Shown here: positions 1-7,307 of the stretch, piece by piece
Layout: each line of letters starts with the position of its first letter
How positions within the stretch are numbered: the stretch's first letter is position 1
Assembly: GCF_007830515.1 (NCBI RefSeq)
Contig: NZ_VLKT01000043.1
Span: forward strand, 1-64,000
DNA length: 64,000 nt
Direction of reading: 5' to 3'
Source of the DNA: Mesorhizobium tianshanense
GTDB taxonomy: Bacteria; Pseudomonadota; Alphaproteobacteria; Rhizobiales; Rhizobiaceae
Position numbers and translations under genes: made by a program
Notes under the pieces: generated by a model
What the model saw: only the letters and a program-made list of their open reading frames with translations
Told to the model about the DNA's origin: nothing
Databases searched by the model: none

Positions 1-189
1 GTAGAACCACACCGACAGCGGCCCCGTCTCGAACACGACCCGCCAGGCATACGGTGCGCGCTTGCGGATCACCGCCGCGAGCAGTTGCGGGTCGGACGCG
101 CACTTGCCCCGCCAAATCCTCTTGCCGTCCTGCCGGATCGAAATTGCCGTCTCTTTTATGGATACGTCGAGACCGATATACTGCTTCAT
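1..189 (-). mobile_element. IS110-family transposase, N-terminal part (cut by window edge)
   Basis: The first 63 codons of a minus-strand gene translate to a protein beginning MKQYIGLDVSIKETAIS, followed by a KRIWRGKC strand and a VVFETGP strand. These are the first segments of the DEDD/RuvC-like catalytic domain of IS110-family recombinases, with the first Asp in GLDVS and the second acidic residue in the FETG segment. The start is well supported because GGAGGACAGC stands just before the ATG. The rest of the gene, including the C-terminal Tnp_IS116-type domain with its serine, lies outside the window, so intactness is unknown. The family is certain; the subgroup is not. Confidence 0.88.
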
Positions 190-450
190 GGCTGTCCTCC
201 GTTCGATGCCTGGGCCCGGTGTCCATCGTGAGCCCGTTCTTCATCCTAGCGGGGGACAGCCAGCCGGCTAGAGCTCCGAACATCGCCGCCACAGCTTTGG
301 TGGCCACCGCTCCCGCGATTACGTCATGTTCGTTCTCCGGCCCAAACGCGACACTTCGAGATCAACTCGGTAAGGACAGCTTCCGGCGTGACCGCGCTGT
401 TCCGAAAGATGGAGCGAAAGGGTAAGTTCCACCCTTAGCGGCAGTTGGTT
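190..450 (-). ncRNA. IS110 noncoding end; possible bridge RNA region
   Basis: About 260 bases upstream of the IS110 transposase start hold no convincing gene. In IS110-group elements the long noncoding end upstream of the recombinase is known to encode the bridge RNA that pairs with donor and target DNA. By position this stretch is the equivalent end. The element boundary, the core dinucleotide and the RNA loops cannot be located by eye, and the right limit given here is approximate. The call rests on family knowledge and position, not on a recognised structure. Confidence 0.35.
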
Positions 451-470
451 AAGGTGGTTGGCGCTAGATT

Positions 471-914
471 TCACACTTGCAGCCAGGCGTCGATGCGGAC
501 CCTCCATCCCTCGATCATGTGCGCGAACGCATCCTCCGTCAGCTCGGACAGATACGATCTTCCTGCCGTGCTCAGGGCAGTGAAGGTGTAGGCAATCGAC
601 GCCTCGGTGCGGCCGTCGGCGGTTGGGCGGCAGGCCACTTCGACAAGTCCGAAGCGCGAATCCGGCGTAACCCGGACATAGCGAACACGATGCGCCACGG
701 GGTCCCAGACCGTGCAGGCCCACAGCGTGACCTCATCACCATGGGCGGTCCGGAAGACCATGCCCTGGCGCGTCTCCCCGTCCTGCGGATGCAGAAACTC
801 CGGGTTCCAGCCGTCCACCCACAGCGTCTCGCCGATCGGCGTGAACAGCGGGAAGACGCGGTCGACCGGTCCCGAAAGCACGATGCCGTGGCTGCGCTCG
901 AGATGATGCGTCAT
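471..914 (-). CDS. SRPBCC-family protein (START/Bet v1-like)
   Basis: This 147-residue protein has the size and pattern of SRPBCC ligand-binding proteins. It starts with LERSHGIVLSGPVDRVFPLFTPIGETLWVDGWNPEF, the usual N-terminal strand, helix and W-containing loop. A central run of beta strands follows (VFRTAHGDEVTLW, VRYVRVTPDSRFGLVEVACRP), and a long C-terminal helix ends LTEDAFAHMIEGWRVRIDAWL. The fold binds small hydrophobic ligands in a central cavity; no substrate is implied here. Its start codon overlaps the end of the upstream ribbon-helix-helix gene by 4 bases, so the two are almost certainly co-transcribed and translationally coupled. Function beyond the fold is unknown. Confidence 0.72.
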   Translation of the reverse strand: MTHHLERSHGIVLSGPVDRVFPLFTPIGETLWVDGWNPEFLHPQDGETRQGMVFRTAHGDEVTLWACTVWDPVAHRVRYVRVTPDSRFGLVEVACRPTADGRTEASIAYTFTALSTAGRSYLSELTEDAFAHMIEGWRVRIDAWLQV

Positions 915-1165
915 CCGCCCTCCCCGCCGGTTTCCGCCAGACGGTGGCTGTCCGCCGCGCCAAGCTCCAGCCCGTAGATGCGCTTCAACTGGCCGATTGT
1001 TTCCAGGGTCGCGGGGGAAAACGGCGTCCGGCCTTCGAAAGCATGCAGCACGACGCCCTCGATGAGGTCACCCAGGCTCATGTCGCGATGCTCGGCCAGG
1101 GCCTTGAGTACCTTTACCAGTCGTTTTTCCAGACGCACCCCGGTCTGCACGCGTTCTATGGTCAT
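911..1165 (-). CDS. small ribbon-helix-helix-like DNA-binding protein
   Basis: An 84-residue basic protein. Residues 5-30 (VQTGVRLEKRLVKVLKALAEHRDMS) read as a beta strand followed by a helix, and LGDLIEGVVLHAFEG reads as the second helix, the arrangement of MetJ/Arc-type regulators. Such proteins bind as dimers to short tandem sites and often repress their own operon. It is the first gene of a two-gene unit with the SRPBCC gene. No Shine-Dalgarno sequence is visible before the ATG. A palindrome and a tandem 8-base repeat lie only 11-31 bases upstream of the start and are a natural candidate operator. The fold is inferred by eye from a short sequence. Confidence 0.6.
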   Translation of the reverse strand: MTIERVQTGVRLEKRLVKVLKALAEHRDMSLGDLIEGVVLHAFEGRTPFSPATLETIGQLKRIYGLELGAADSHRLAETGGEGG

Positions 1166-1175
1166 AGCAAAGCGC

Positions 1176-1196
1176 TACCATGGTACATTGGTACAA
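1176..1196. promoter_or_regulatory. palindrome plus tandem TGGTACA repeats; candidate operator
   Basis: The palindrome TACCATGGTA (1176-1185) overlaps two tandem copies of TGGTACA(T/A) spaced exactly 8 bases apart (1181-1188 and 1189-1196). They lie directly upstream of the ribbon-helix-helix gene start. Tandem short repeats are typical binding sites of that regulator class, so autoregulation is a reasonable inference. Confidence 0.4.
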
Positions 1197-1418
1197 TCAA
1201 GCGTTCGCCGGCAGCGGTCATGTGTGTTGCCGAAATACCACCGCTGAAAGAAGCCGCGATTCAGCCACGACAATGCCGCTTGCGACAACCCGTCGCAGGG
1301 GCTATAGGCGCGCTCCCGGTCACGAAAACCGAAGCGAGCACAACGGTTGGAGCTTTCGTCTCCGCCCGCGCAGGCAGCATTGCCGTCCTGTGTACGGCGC
1401 CGTTTCGGAGATTGGGAT

Positions 1419-1490
1419 TGGGGTGTAGCTCAGCGGAAGAGCGCCGGATTTGGGTCCGGAGGCCGGAGGTTCAATTCCTTCCACCCACCA
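1419..1490 (+). tRNA. tRNA-like sequence, anticodon probably UGG (Pro-like), degenerate
   Basis: The D arm (GCTC/GAGC) and the T arm (GGAGG, loop TTCAATT, CCTTC) are intact, and the sequence ends in an encoded CCA. The anticodon stem CCGGA/TCCGG closes a loop of only six bases, TTTGGG, which resembles a proline UGG loop lacking one base. In the acceptor stem only five pairs (GGGTG/CACCC) form cleanly. It therefore looks like a tRNA relic or an aberrant tRNA rather than a normal functional gene. Confidence 0.45.
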
Positions 1491-1563
1491 CGGATAGCTC
1501 AGTTTGGTAGAGCATCAGATTTAGGGTCTGATTGTCGAAGGTTCAAATCCTTCTCCTTTGGCC
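1488..1563 (+). tRNA. second tRNA-like sequence, anticodon UAG, degenerate acceptor stem
   Basis: It has a perfect D stem (GCTC/GAGC), a perfect anticodon stem (TCAGA/TCTGA) around a seven-base loop TTTAGGG with anticodon UAG, and a perfect T arm (GAAGG, loop TTCAAAT, CCTTC). The acceptor stem CCACGGA against TCCTTTG has two mismatches, there is no CCA end, and its 5' end overlaps the CCA of the preceding tRNA-like sequence. UAG should read leucine CUA codons, but there is no long variable arm as expected for a bacterial tRNA-Leu. It is probably non-functional or atypical. Confidence 0.4.
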
Positions 1564-1930
1564 TGAAAAGCCAACACCCTGCCAGGTGTTATCTGAAAAA
1601 CGGTCCGGGGACTGGAATGCGAAAGACCTGACGGACGACCCAAACCTGCGGGCGCGGGCCGGATCGAAGGGTTTTTCGCCATCGGCTCGCGGCCAGGCCC
1701 GCGGTGACGATCAAGGCGCAGCATCGCCGGCAAGGGAGGCCAAGGCCTCCGGCGCCCGCTTTGCTGCCTCGCGATCCGCTCCCGAAGGCCCGCCATGGGC
1801 GGATGTCACCGGTCCCCGGATCATTCGTGCCCGGAACGTGAAGTGAGACGACGTGAAACGAGAAGCGAAAGGATGATCGACGCATGACTTGACGCCTCGC
1901 ATGGGGCCATGCCCGACAGGAGTAACGACA
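1564..1930. other. gene-free stretch
   Basis: No coding region, RNA or repeat could be recognised here. The last 20 bases hold the ribosome-binding site (ACAGGAG) of the following SPFH gene. Confidence 0.5.
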
Positions 1931-3073
1931 ATGACTGTTCTCGATAAGGTTCTTGGGCGCGAGCGCGTCCTCGTAAAGGAAAACGAACGTGCCATCACCC
2001 TCTACAAGGGTGAGATCAAGGCTGTTCTGGTGCCGGGCGAGCATTGGCTCGCCAACCGGCGCCAGAGCCTTGACGTGTCGCGGCATGATCTGAAGAACCC
2101 GGAATTTGTTTCGGCGTACGAGAAGGCGTTGTTCGACAAGCTCCCGGACGTGGCCGCGCGTCATTTCACCGTCGTTCGCACCGGGCGCACGGAAGTCGCC
2201 GTCATCGAGCGTGACGGCAGCCTCCATGCCGTTCTGGCGCCGGACCACAAGCTCGTCCTGTGGACGGACGCCGGGCCGTGGACGGTGACCGTGATCGACA
2301 CCGCCACCGATCTCGCGATCGATCCGGCCGTCATGCGCCGGCTCGGCCAGGCCCGAAAGGCGGAGCTGATGTCCGTCCATCCGGTCGTGGACGGGCAGGC
2401 CGGACTGCTCTTCGTCGACGGCGCCCTTGTGCGGACGCTGACGGCGGGCGTGCACGGGTTCTGGAACGTCGGGCGCATGGTGCAGATCAAGGTCGTCGAC
2501 CTCAAGCGCCAGTCGCTCGACGTCGCCGGGCAGGAAGTGCTGACCAAGGATCGTGTCACGATCCGCGTCAACATCGCCGCCGAATACCGTGTCGTCGACC
2601 CGGTTCAGGCGGTGAGCGCTGTGAAGGACTTCGCCGAAGCCCTCTACCGCGCCCTGCAATACGCCTTCCGCAAGACGCTCGGCGCGCTGACGCTCGACCA
2701 GATCCTCGAGAAGAAGGTGACGATCGACGAGGAAGCCGCCGGGAAAGTCCGCGCCGACATGGCCGAGATCGGCATCGAGGTCAGCGATATCACCCTCAAG
2801 GATGTCATCCTGCCGGGCGAGATGCGCGAGATCCTCAACCAGGTGGTGTCGGCCGAGAAGCAGGCCGAGGCCAACGTCATCCGCCGCCGTGAGGAGACGA
2901 ACGCCACGCGTTCGCTGCTCAACACGGCCAAGGTGATGGCCGAGAACCCGGTGATGCTGCGGCTGAAGGAGCTCGAAGCTCTGGAAACCATCGCCGGCAA
3001 GGTCGAGCGGCTGACCGTCCATAACGGAACGGGCGGGCTGCTGAACGACCTGGTCAAGCTCCGCGAGAGCTGA
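1931..3073 (+). CDS. slipin-like SPFH/Band 7 protein
   Basis: A 380-residue protein of the SPFH (stomatin/prohibitin) superfamily. Residues from about 190 onward match the slipin core: LTAGVHGFWN, VVDLKRQSLDVAGQEVLTKDRVTIRVNIAAEYRV, ALTLDQILEKK, then a charged coiled-coil-like segment around QVVSAEKQAEANVIRRREETNATRSLLNTAK. The first 120 residues look like a partial repeat of the same unit (VLVPGEHWLANRRQSLDVSRHDL). Slipins assemble into membrane-associated rings or microdomains; there is no clear membrane helix here. The start at 1931 is chosen over an upstream in-frame ATG because ACAGGAG stands at the right distance. It is a single-gene unit closed by a strong terminator. Confidence 0.8.
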   Translation: MTVLDKVLGRERVLVKENERAITLYKGEIKAVLVPGEHWLANRRQSLDVSRHDLKNPEFVSAYEKALFDKLPDVAARHFTVVRTGRTEVAVIERDGSLHAVLAPDHKLVLWTDAGPWTVTVIDTATDLAIDPAVMRRLGQARKAELMSVHPVVDGQAGLLFVDGALVRTLTAGVHGFWNVGRMVQIKVVDLKRQSLDVAGQEVLTKDRVTIRVNIAAEYRVVDPVQAVSAVKDFAEALYRALQYAFRKTLGALTLDQILEKKVTIDEEAAGKVRADMAEIGIEVSDITLKDVILPGEMREILNQVVSAEKQAEANVIRRREETNATRSLLNTAKVMAENPVMLRLKELEALETIAGKVERLTVHNGTGGLLNDLVKLRES

Positions 3074-3092
3074 GCTGAAGCGACATCGTGGG

Positions 3093-3126
3093 AAGGGCCG
3101 CCGGGCCAACCGGCGGCCCTTCTTGC
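3093..3126 (+). terminator. rho-independent terminator after the SPFH gene
   Basis: A 12-base inverted repeat (AAGGGCCGCCGG / CCGGCGGCCCTT) with a five-base loop is followed by TCTT, 20 bases after the stop codon. Confidence 0.75.
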
Positions 3127-3249
3127 GTTCGCCAGGCAGGCATCCCATCTGCGCCCGGCGCATCAGGCCTTTTCCTGCCCGGAAAAACCGATTAGACAGC
3201 GCCCAGCCACATGCGGACAGATTCCGCCCGCAACCCGAAGGAAAAGCCG

Positions 3250-3531
3250 TTGTCCACCACGTTCGACAAAGTCGCCAAGATCATCGCCGACACCAGTGAG
3301 ATCGATATCGACACGATCACCCCTGAAAGCCACACCATCGACGATCTCGGCATCGACAGCCTCGACTTCCTCGACATCGTCTTTGCCATCGACAAGGAAT
3401 TCGGCATCAAGGTGCCGCTGGAAAAGTGGACGCAAGAGGTCAATGACGGCAAGGCCTCGACCGACGATTACTTCGTCATGAAGAACCTGTGCGCCAAGAT
3501 CGACGCTCTGGTCGCGGCCAAGAGCGCCTGA
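3250..3531 (+). CDS. acpXL: acyl carrier protein AcpXL for very-long-chain fatty acid of lipid A
   Basis: A 93-residue acyl carrier protein with the phosphopantetheine site IDDLGIDSLDFLD (serine in the DSL motif). It is longer than housekeeping AcpP and ends in the AcpXL-type tail STDDYFVMKNLCAKIDALVAAK. AcpXL carries the 27-hydroxyoctacosanoate-type chain that is added to rhizobial lipid A. A TTG start is chosen because the reading STTFDKVAKII begins the family consensus and GAAGGA lies 8 bases upstream. It heads the cluster with two ketosynthase genes, a dehydrogenase and LpxXL. Confidence 0.93.
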   Translation: MSTTFDKVAKIIADTSEIDIDTITPESHTIDDLGIDSLDFLDIVFAIDKEFGIKVPLEKWTQEVNDGKASTDDYFVMKNLCAKIDALVAAKSA

Positions 3532-3570
3532 AATGGCTCAAGCGCGCGACCTTGACGCGTCTTGCCGCGT

Positions 3571-3661
3571 GATCCCGAAAATCGATTTTCTCTGGGGATC
3601 ATGCGCAGGATCAAAAATGCAACAGCGTCCTTTGCGCGTCCAAAAGAATGCGCGGCGCTGT
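3571..3661. repeat. rhizobial mosaic palindromic intergenic repeat
   Basis: It has two palindromic blocks. The first, 3571-3600, pairs GATCCC with GGGGATC around the inner GAAAATCGATTTTC. The second, 3622-3661, pairs ACAGCG and GCGCGT with ATGCGC and CGCTGT. A related two-block element occurs at 57657-57753. It occupies the place where other rhizobia carry fabZXL. Confidence 0.6.
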
Positions 3662-3702
3662 AGTCGCCTGAGCCACAACAGCCGCCCCCACAATAGCCGC
3701 CC

Positions 3703-4890
3703 ATGAGCCCCCACCACGTCGTCATCACAGGCATCGGCCTCGTCTCTTCGCTGGGAGAAGGTCCGGATGCGCATTGGCGCAAGCTCGTCCAGCCGGGCCT
3801 GGAACCCGTGCTCGACGCCGCGCGCTTCCCGCCATACACCGTTCACCCGCTGCCGGAGATCGACTGGAACCTGCAGATCGCCAAGCGCGGCGACCAGCGG
3901 CAGATGGAAACCTGGCAGAGGCTCGGCACCTATGCCGCCGGCATGGCGCTGGACGACGCCGGCATCAAGGGCAACGACGAACTCTGCACGACCATGGACA
4001 TGGTGGTGGCTGCCGGCGGCGGCGAGCGCGACGAGACGGTCGACGCCGACATTCTCGCAGCGTCCGAAAGCCGCAACGACCGCGACGTGCTGCTCAACGA
4101 GAAACTGACCACCGAATTGCGCCCAACGCTGTTTCTGGCGCAACTTTCCAACCTGCTCGCCGGCAACATCTCGATCGTCCACAAGGTGACGGGATCGTCG
4201 CGCACCTTCATGGGCGAGGAAGGTGCGGGCGTCGCCGCCGTCGAGACAGCCGCCGCGCGTATCCGTTCCGGTCAGTCGACGCACATACTGGTCGGCGGCG
4301 CCTTCCAGACCGAACATTCCGACATGCTGCTTGGCTATGAGCTGGCCGGCTACCTGCATCGCGGCCCCTGGAAGCCGGTCTGGCAGAGACAGGGCGCCGA
4401 AGGCGGCGGCGTGGTGACCGGATCCGGCGGCGCGTTTCTCGTCCTGGAACAGCGCGAACACGCGATCAGCCGCGGCCGAAAGATCTATGCCGAGCTCGGC
4501 CCGGTCTTATCCGGACGCGCCAGACGGCGGCAGGGCGAGCTCGATGCCGGGATTGCAGCGCTGCTCAGGCAGGCGGCATTGCCGAACGGCGAGTTGCTGG
4601 CGATTTCGGGCGCTTCAGGTGCGCATGCCGCCACTGCCGCCGAGAAATCGGCGCTCGACGCCAATCCGGCGATTGCCGCACGCGGCTTTTCGACGCTGAC
4701 CGGCCACATGAAGGAAGCGCAGTTTCCCTTCGCCGTGGCGCTAGCGGCGCTGGCTGTCGAACACAAGGCCGCCTACCCCGTTTTTGACGCCGCCAACGAG
4801 AAGCCGTTCAACGGCATTCCCAGGACTGTCCTTGCAACGGCGATCGGCTATCACCAATTCGAGGGCGTGGCGTTGGTCAACGCTGCCTAA
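3703..4890 (+). CDS. fabF2XL: beta-ketoacyl-ACP synthase-like protein lacking the catalytic cysteine (FabF2XL)
   Basis: A 395-residue thiolase-fold protein of the KAS II family. The usual ACASG elbow is replaced by VTGSSRTFMGEEGAG (about residues 162-176), so the catalytic Cys is missing. The first active-site His motif is also changed (SGASGAHAAT), while the later GHMKEAQFP segment keeps its His. It therefore resembles a chain-length-factor partner more than an independent condensing enzyme. It lies 77 bases before a complete ketosynthase gene, and the two may form a heterodimer that elongates the AcpXL-bound chain. The heterodimer is inferred from the pairing and the lost cysteine; the cluster context is well known in Rhizobium. 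Confidence 0.88.
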   Translation: MSPHHVVITGIGLVSSLGEGPDAHWRKLVQPGLEPVLDAARFPPYTVHPLPEIDWNLQIAKRGDQRQMETWQRLGTYAAGMALDDAGIKGNDELCTTMDMVVAAGGGERDETVDADILAASESRNDRDVLLNEKLTTELRPTLFLAQLSNLLAGNISIVHKVTGSSRTFMGEEGAGVAAVETAAARIRSGQSTHILVGGAFQTEHSDMLLGYELAGYLHRGPWKPVWQRQGAEGGGVVTGSGGAFLVLEQREHAISRGRKIYAELGPVLSGRARRRQGELDAGIAALLRQAALPNGELLAISGASGAHAATAAEKSALDANPAIAARGFSTLTGHMKEAQFPFAVALAALAVEHKAAYPVFDAANEKPFNGIPRTVLATAIGYHQFEGVALVNAA

Positions 4891-4967
4891 AATATCAGGG
4901 CGAAGCGGTTTCGGACGAATCCGATGCTCCAACTCAAGGAAACGGTCGAGGGTCTCAGGACAACAAC

Positions 4968-6239
4968 ATGGCCAATCTGAACGATCACATGGGCAGGCCG
5001 ATCGTCGCCGTCACCGGCATCGGCGTGGTAACGTCGCTGGGCGTCGGCAAGGCCGACAATTGGGCGGCGCTGACCGCCGGCAAATCCGGCATCCATCCGA
5101 TCACCCGCTTTCCGGTCGATCATCTGAACACCCGCATCTCCGGCATGGTCGATTTCCTGCCGTCGAGTTCGAAGGGCGCCAGCCTCCTTACTTACGACCT
5201 CGCCGAGATCGCCGCACAGGAAGCGATAGCGGAAGCGGGTCTTAATTCGGGCGATTTCGGCGGGCCGCTTTTCCTTGCTTCGCCGCCGGTCGAACTCGAC
5301 TGGAGCGAGCGCTTTTCGCTCTACAATTCCGACAAGGACAACATCGGCGCCGAAAGGCTGCTTCGCGTGGCGCGGGGCTTGAAGGAGCTCGATATTTTCG
5401 AGACCACCCAGTTCGGTTCGATCGCCGACCGGCTGGCCGACCGTTTCGGCACCCGCGGCCTGCCGATCACGCTGTCGACCGCCTGCGCCTCGGGCGCCAC
5501 CTCGATCCAGCTCGGCGTCGAGGCGATCCGCCGCGGCGAATGCGACCGGGCGCTGTCGATCGGCGCCGACGGTTCCGCGACCGCCGAGGCGCTGATCCGT
5601 TTCTCGCTGCTTTCGGCGCTCTCCACGCATAACGACATCCCCGAAAAGGCATCCAAACCGTTCTCCAAGGATCGCGACGGCTTCGTGCTGGCCGAGGGCT
5701 CGGGCGCGCTTGTGCTGGAATCGCTGGAGGCCGCACTGGCCCGCGGCGCGACCGTTCTCGGCATCCTGCGCGGCTGCGGCGAGAAGGCCGACGACTTCCA
5801 TCGCACCCGCTCCAAGCCGGACGGTTCGCCGGCGATCGCCGCCGTTCGCGCCGCCTTGGCCGATGCGGGCCTGAGCGAAGGCGAGATCGACTATGTCAAC
5901 GCCCATGGCACCTCGACGCCGGAAAACGACAAGATGGAGCATCTGTCGTTGTCGACCGTGTTCGGCGAGCGGATCGGCTCGATGCCGATCTCGTCGAACA
6001 AGTCGATGATCGGCCACACGCTGTCGGCGGCCGGCGCGGTCGAGGCTGCGTTCTCGCTGATGACCATGCGCGAAAGCGTCATCCCGCCGACGATCAATTA
6101 CGACAATCCCGATCCGGCGATGGTGCTCGACGTGGTGCCGAACAAGAAGCGCAACGCCGAGGTCGGCACCGTTTTGTCGAACTCCTTCGGCTTCGGTGGC
6201 CAGAACACCTGCCTTGTCATGGCGCGGGAACCGGTCTAA
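4968..6239 (+). CDS. fabF1XL: beta-ketoacyl-ACP synthase (FabF1XL) for VLCFA synthesis
   Basis: A 423-residue KAS II-type condensing enzyme with the full catalytic set: Cys in LSTACASGATS (about residue 173), His in VNAHGTSTPEND, and Lys/His in SNKSMIGHTLSAAG. The C-terminal SNSFGFGGQN motif is present. It elongates acyl chains on AcpXL in the cytoplasm for the 28-carbon lipid A acyl group. The Cys-less paralogue directly upstream and the dehydrogenase directly downstream are in the same order as in Rhizobium VLCFA clusters. The start at ATG 4968 gives the normal N terminus before the VAVTGIGVVTSLG strand. Confidence 0.93.
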   Translation: MANLNDHMGRPIVAVTGIGVVTSLGVGKADNWAALTAGKSGIHPITRFPVDHLNTRISGMVDFLPSSSKGASLLTYDLAEIAAQEAIAEAGLNSGDFGGPLFLASPPVELDWSERFSLYNSDKDNIGAERLLRVARGLKELDIFETTQFGSIADRLADRFGTRGLPITLSTACASGATSIQLGVEAIRRGECDRALSIGADGSATAEALIRFSLLSALSTHNDIPEKASKPFSKDRDGFVLAEGSGALVLESLEAALARGATVLGILRGCGEKADDFHRTRSKPDGSPAIAAVRAALADAGLSEGEIDYVNAHGTSTPENDKMEHLSLSTVFGERIGSMPISSNKSMIGHTLSAAGAVEAAFSLMTMRESVIPPTINYDNPDPAMVLDVVPNKKRNAEVGTVLSNSFGFGGQNTCLVMAREPV

Positions 6240-6274
6240 GCGACCCTTTTCCGACAACAGAACCGACAGGCTCC

Positions 6275-7303
6275 ATGCGCGCATTGCAACTTATCGAGGA
6301 CCGCCGCCTTGAAACGGTGGACCTGCCGCCTCCGCCGCAGCCTTCGCTTGGCGAAGTGACGCTGCGCATCAAGGCCGTGGCGCTCAACCATATCGACGTC
6401 TGGGGCTGGCGCGGCATGGCCTTCGCCAAGCGCAAGCTGCCGCTGGTCGTCGGCGCCGAAGCCTCCGGCGAGGTCGAGGCGGTCGGCCCCGGCGTCTCCA
6501 GCCTCGTACCCGGACAATTGGTGTCGATCTATGGCGCGCGCACCTGCGGACTTTGCCGTGCCTGCCGCGAAGGCCGCGACAATCTCTGCGAGCATGTTTC
6601 GGGCGTTCACGGCTTCCATCTCGACGGCTTCGCGCAAGAGAAGATAAACCTGCCGGCGCGCCTGCTGGTCCCTGCCCCGCCCGGGGTGACCGACATCGGC
6701 GCTGCCGTCGCGCCCGTCACCTTCGGCACGGTCGAACACATGCTGTTCGACAATGCCAGGCTGCAGCCCGGCGAAACGATCCTCATCCATGCCGGCGGCT
6801 CGGGCATCGGCTCCGCCGCGATCCAGCTCGCCATGAAAATGGGCTGCACCGTGATCACCACGGTCGGCTCGAACGACAAGATCGACAAGGCGAAGGCGCT
6901 TGGCGCCGACCATGTCATCAACTATCGCGAGGACCGTTTCGAAGGCGTCGTGCGCAAGCTGACGAAGAAGAAGGGCGTCGACGTCGTCTTCGAGCATGTC
7001 GGCGCCGACACTTTTGCCGCCTCGATGCTGTGCCTGAAACGCGGTGGCCGCCTGGTCACCTGCGGCTCGACCTCGGGCGTGTCGACACAGATCAATTTGA
7101 TGCAACTGTTCCAGCAGCAGTTGAAGCTGCTCGGCTCCTTCGGCTGCCGCATGCAAAACATGGCCGACGCCATGCAGAAGATGGCGGCGGGGCTGGTTTC
7201 TCCGGTTATCGACACCGAAGTCGGCTTCGACGGCATCGACGCCGCGCTGAAGCGCATGGAAGGCCGCGACGTGTTCGGCAAGATCATCCTGCGCGTCGGC
7301 TAG
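6275..7303 (+). CDS. adh2XL: zinc-type alcohol/quinone dehydrogenase of the VLCFA cluster
   Basis: A 342-residue medium-chain dehydrogenase. The N-terminal GroES-like domain has GAEASGEVEAVGPGV. The structural zinc lobe holds four cysteines (CGLCRACREGRDNLC). The nucleotide-binding domain starts at ETILIHAGGSGIGSAAIQLA (about residue 168), the NAD(P)H Rossmann glycine motif. It lies 35 bases after fabF1XL and 4 bases before lpxXL, so it is part of the same operon. In Rhizobium the equivalent gene belongs to the set needed for 27-hydroxyoctacosanoate on lipid A; the exact redox step is not settled by sequence. Confidence 0.88.
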   Translation: MRALQLIEDRRLETVDLPPPPQPSLGEVTLRIKAVALNHIDVWGWRGMAFAKRKLPLVVGAEASGEVEAVGPGVSSLVPGQLVSIYGARTCGLCRACREGRDNLCEHVSGVHGFHLDGFAQEKINLPARLLVPAPPGVTDIGAAVAPVTFGTVEHMLFDNARLQPGETILIHAGGSGIGSAAIQLAMKMGCTVITTVGSNDKIDKAKALGADHVINYREDRFEGVVRKLTKKKGVDVVFEHVGADTFAASMLCLKRGGRLVTCGSTSGVSTQINLMQLFQQQLKLLGSFGCRMQNMADAMQKMAAGLVSPVIDTEVGFDGIDAALKRMEGRDVFGKIILRVG

Positions 7304-7307
7304 ATCC

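Noticed and set aside
4887..6284. 465-codon minus-strand frame opposite fabF1XL
   Set aside because: Shadow of a clear ketosynthase gene with an intact active site.
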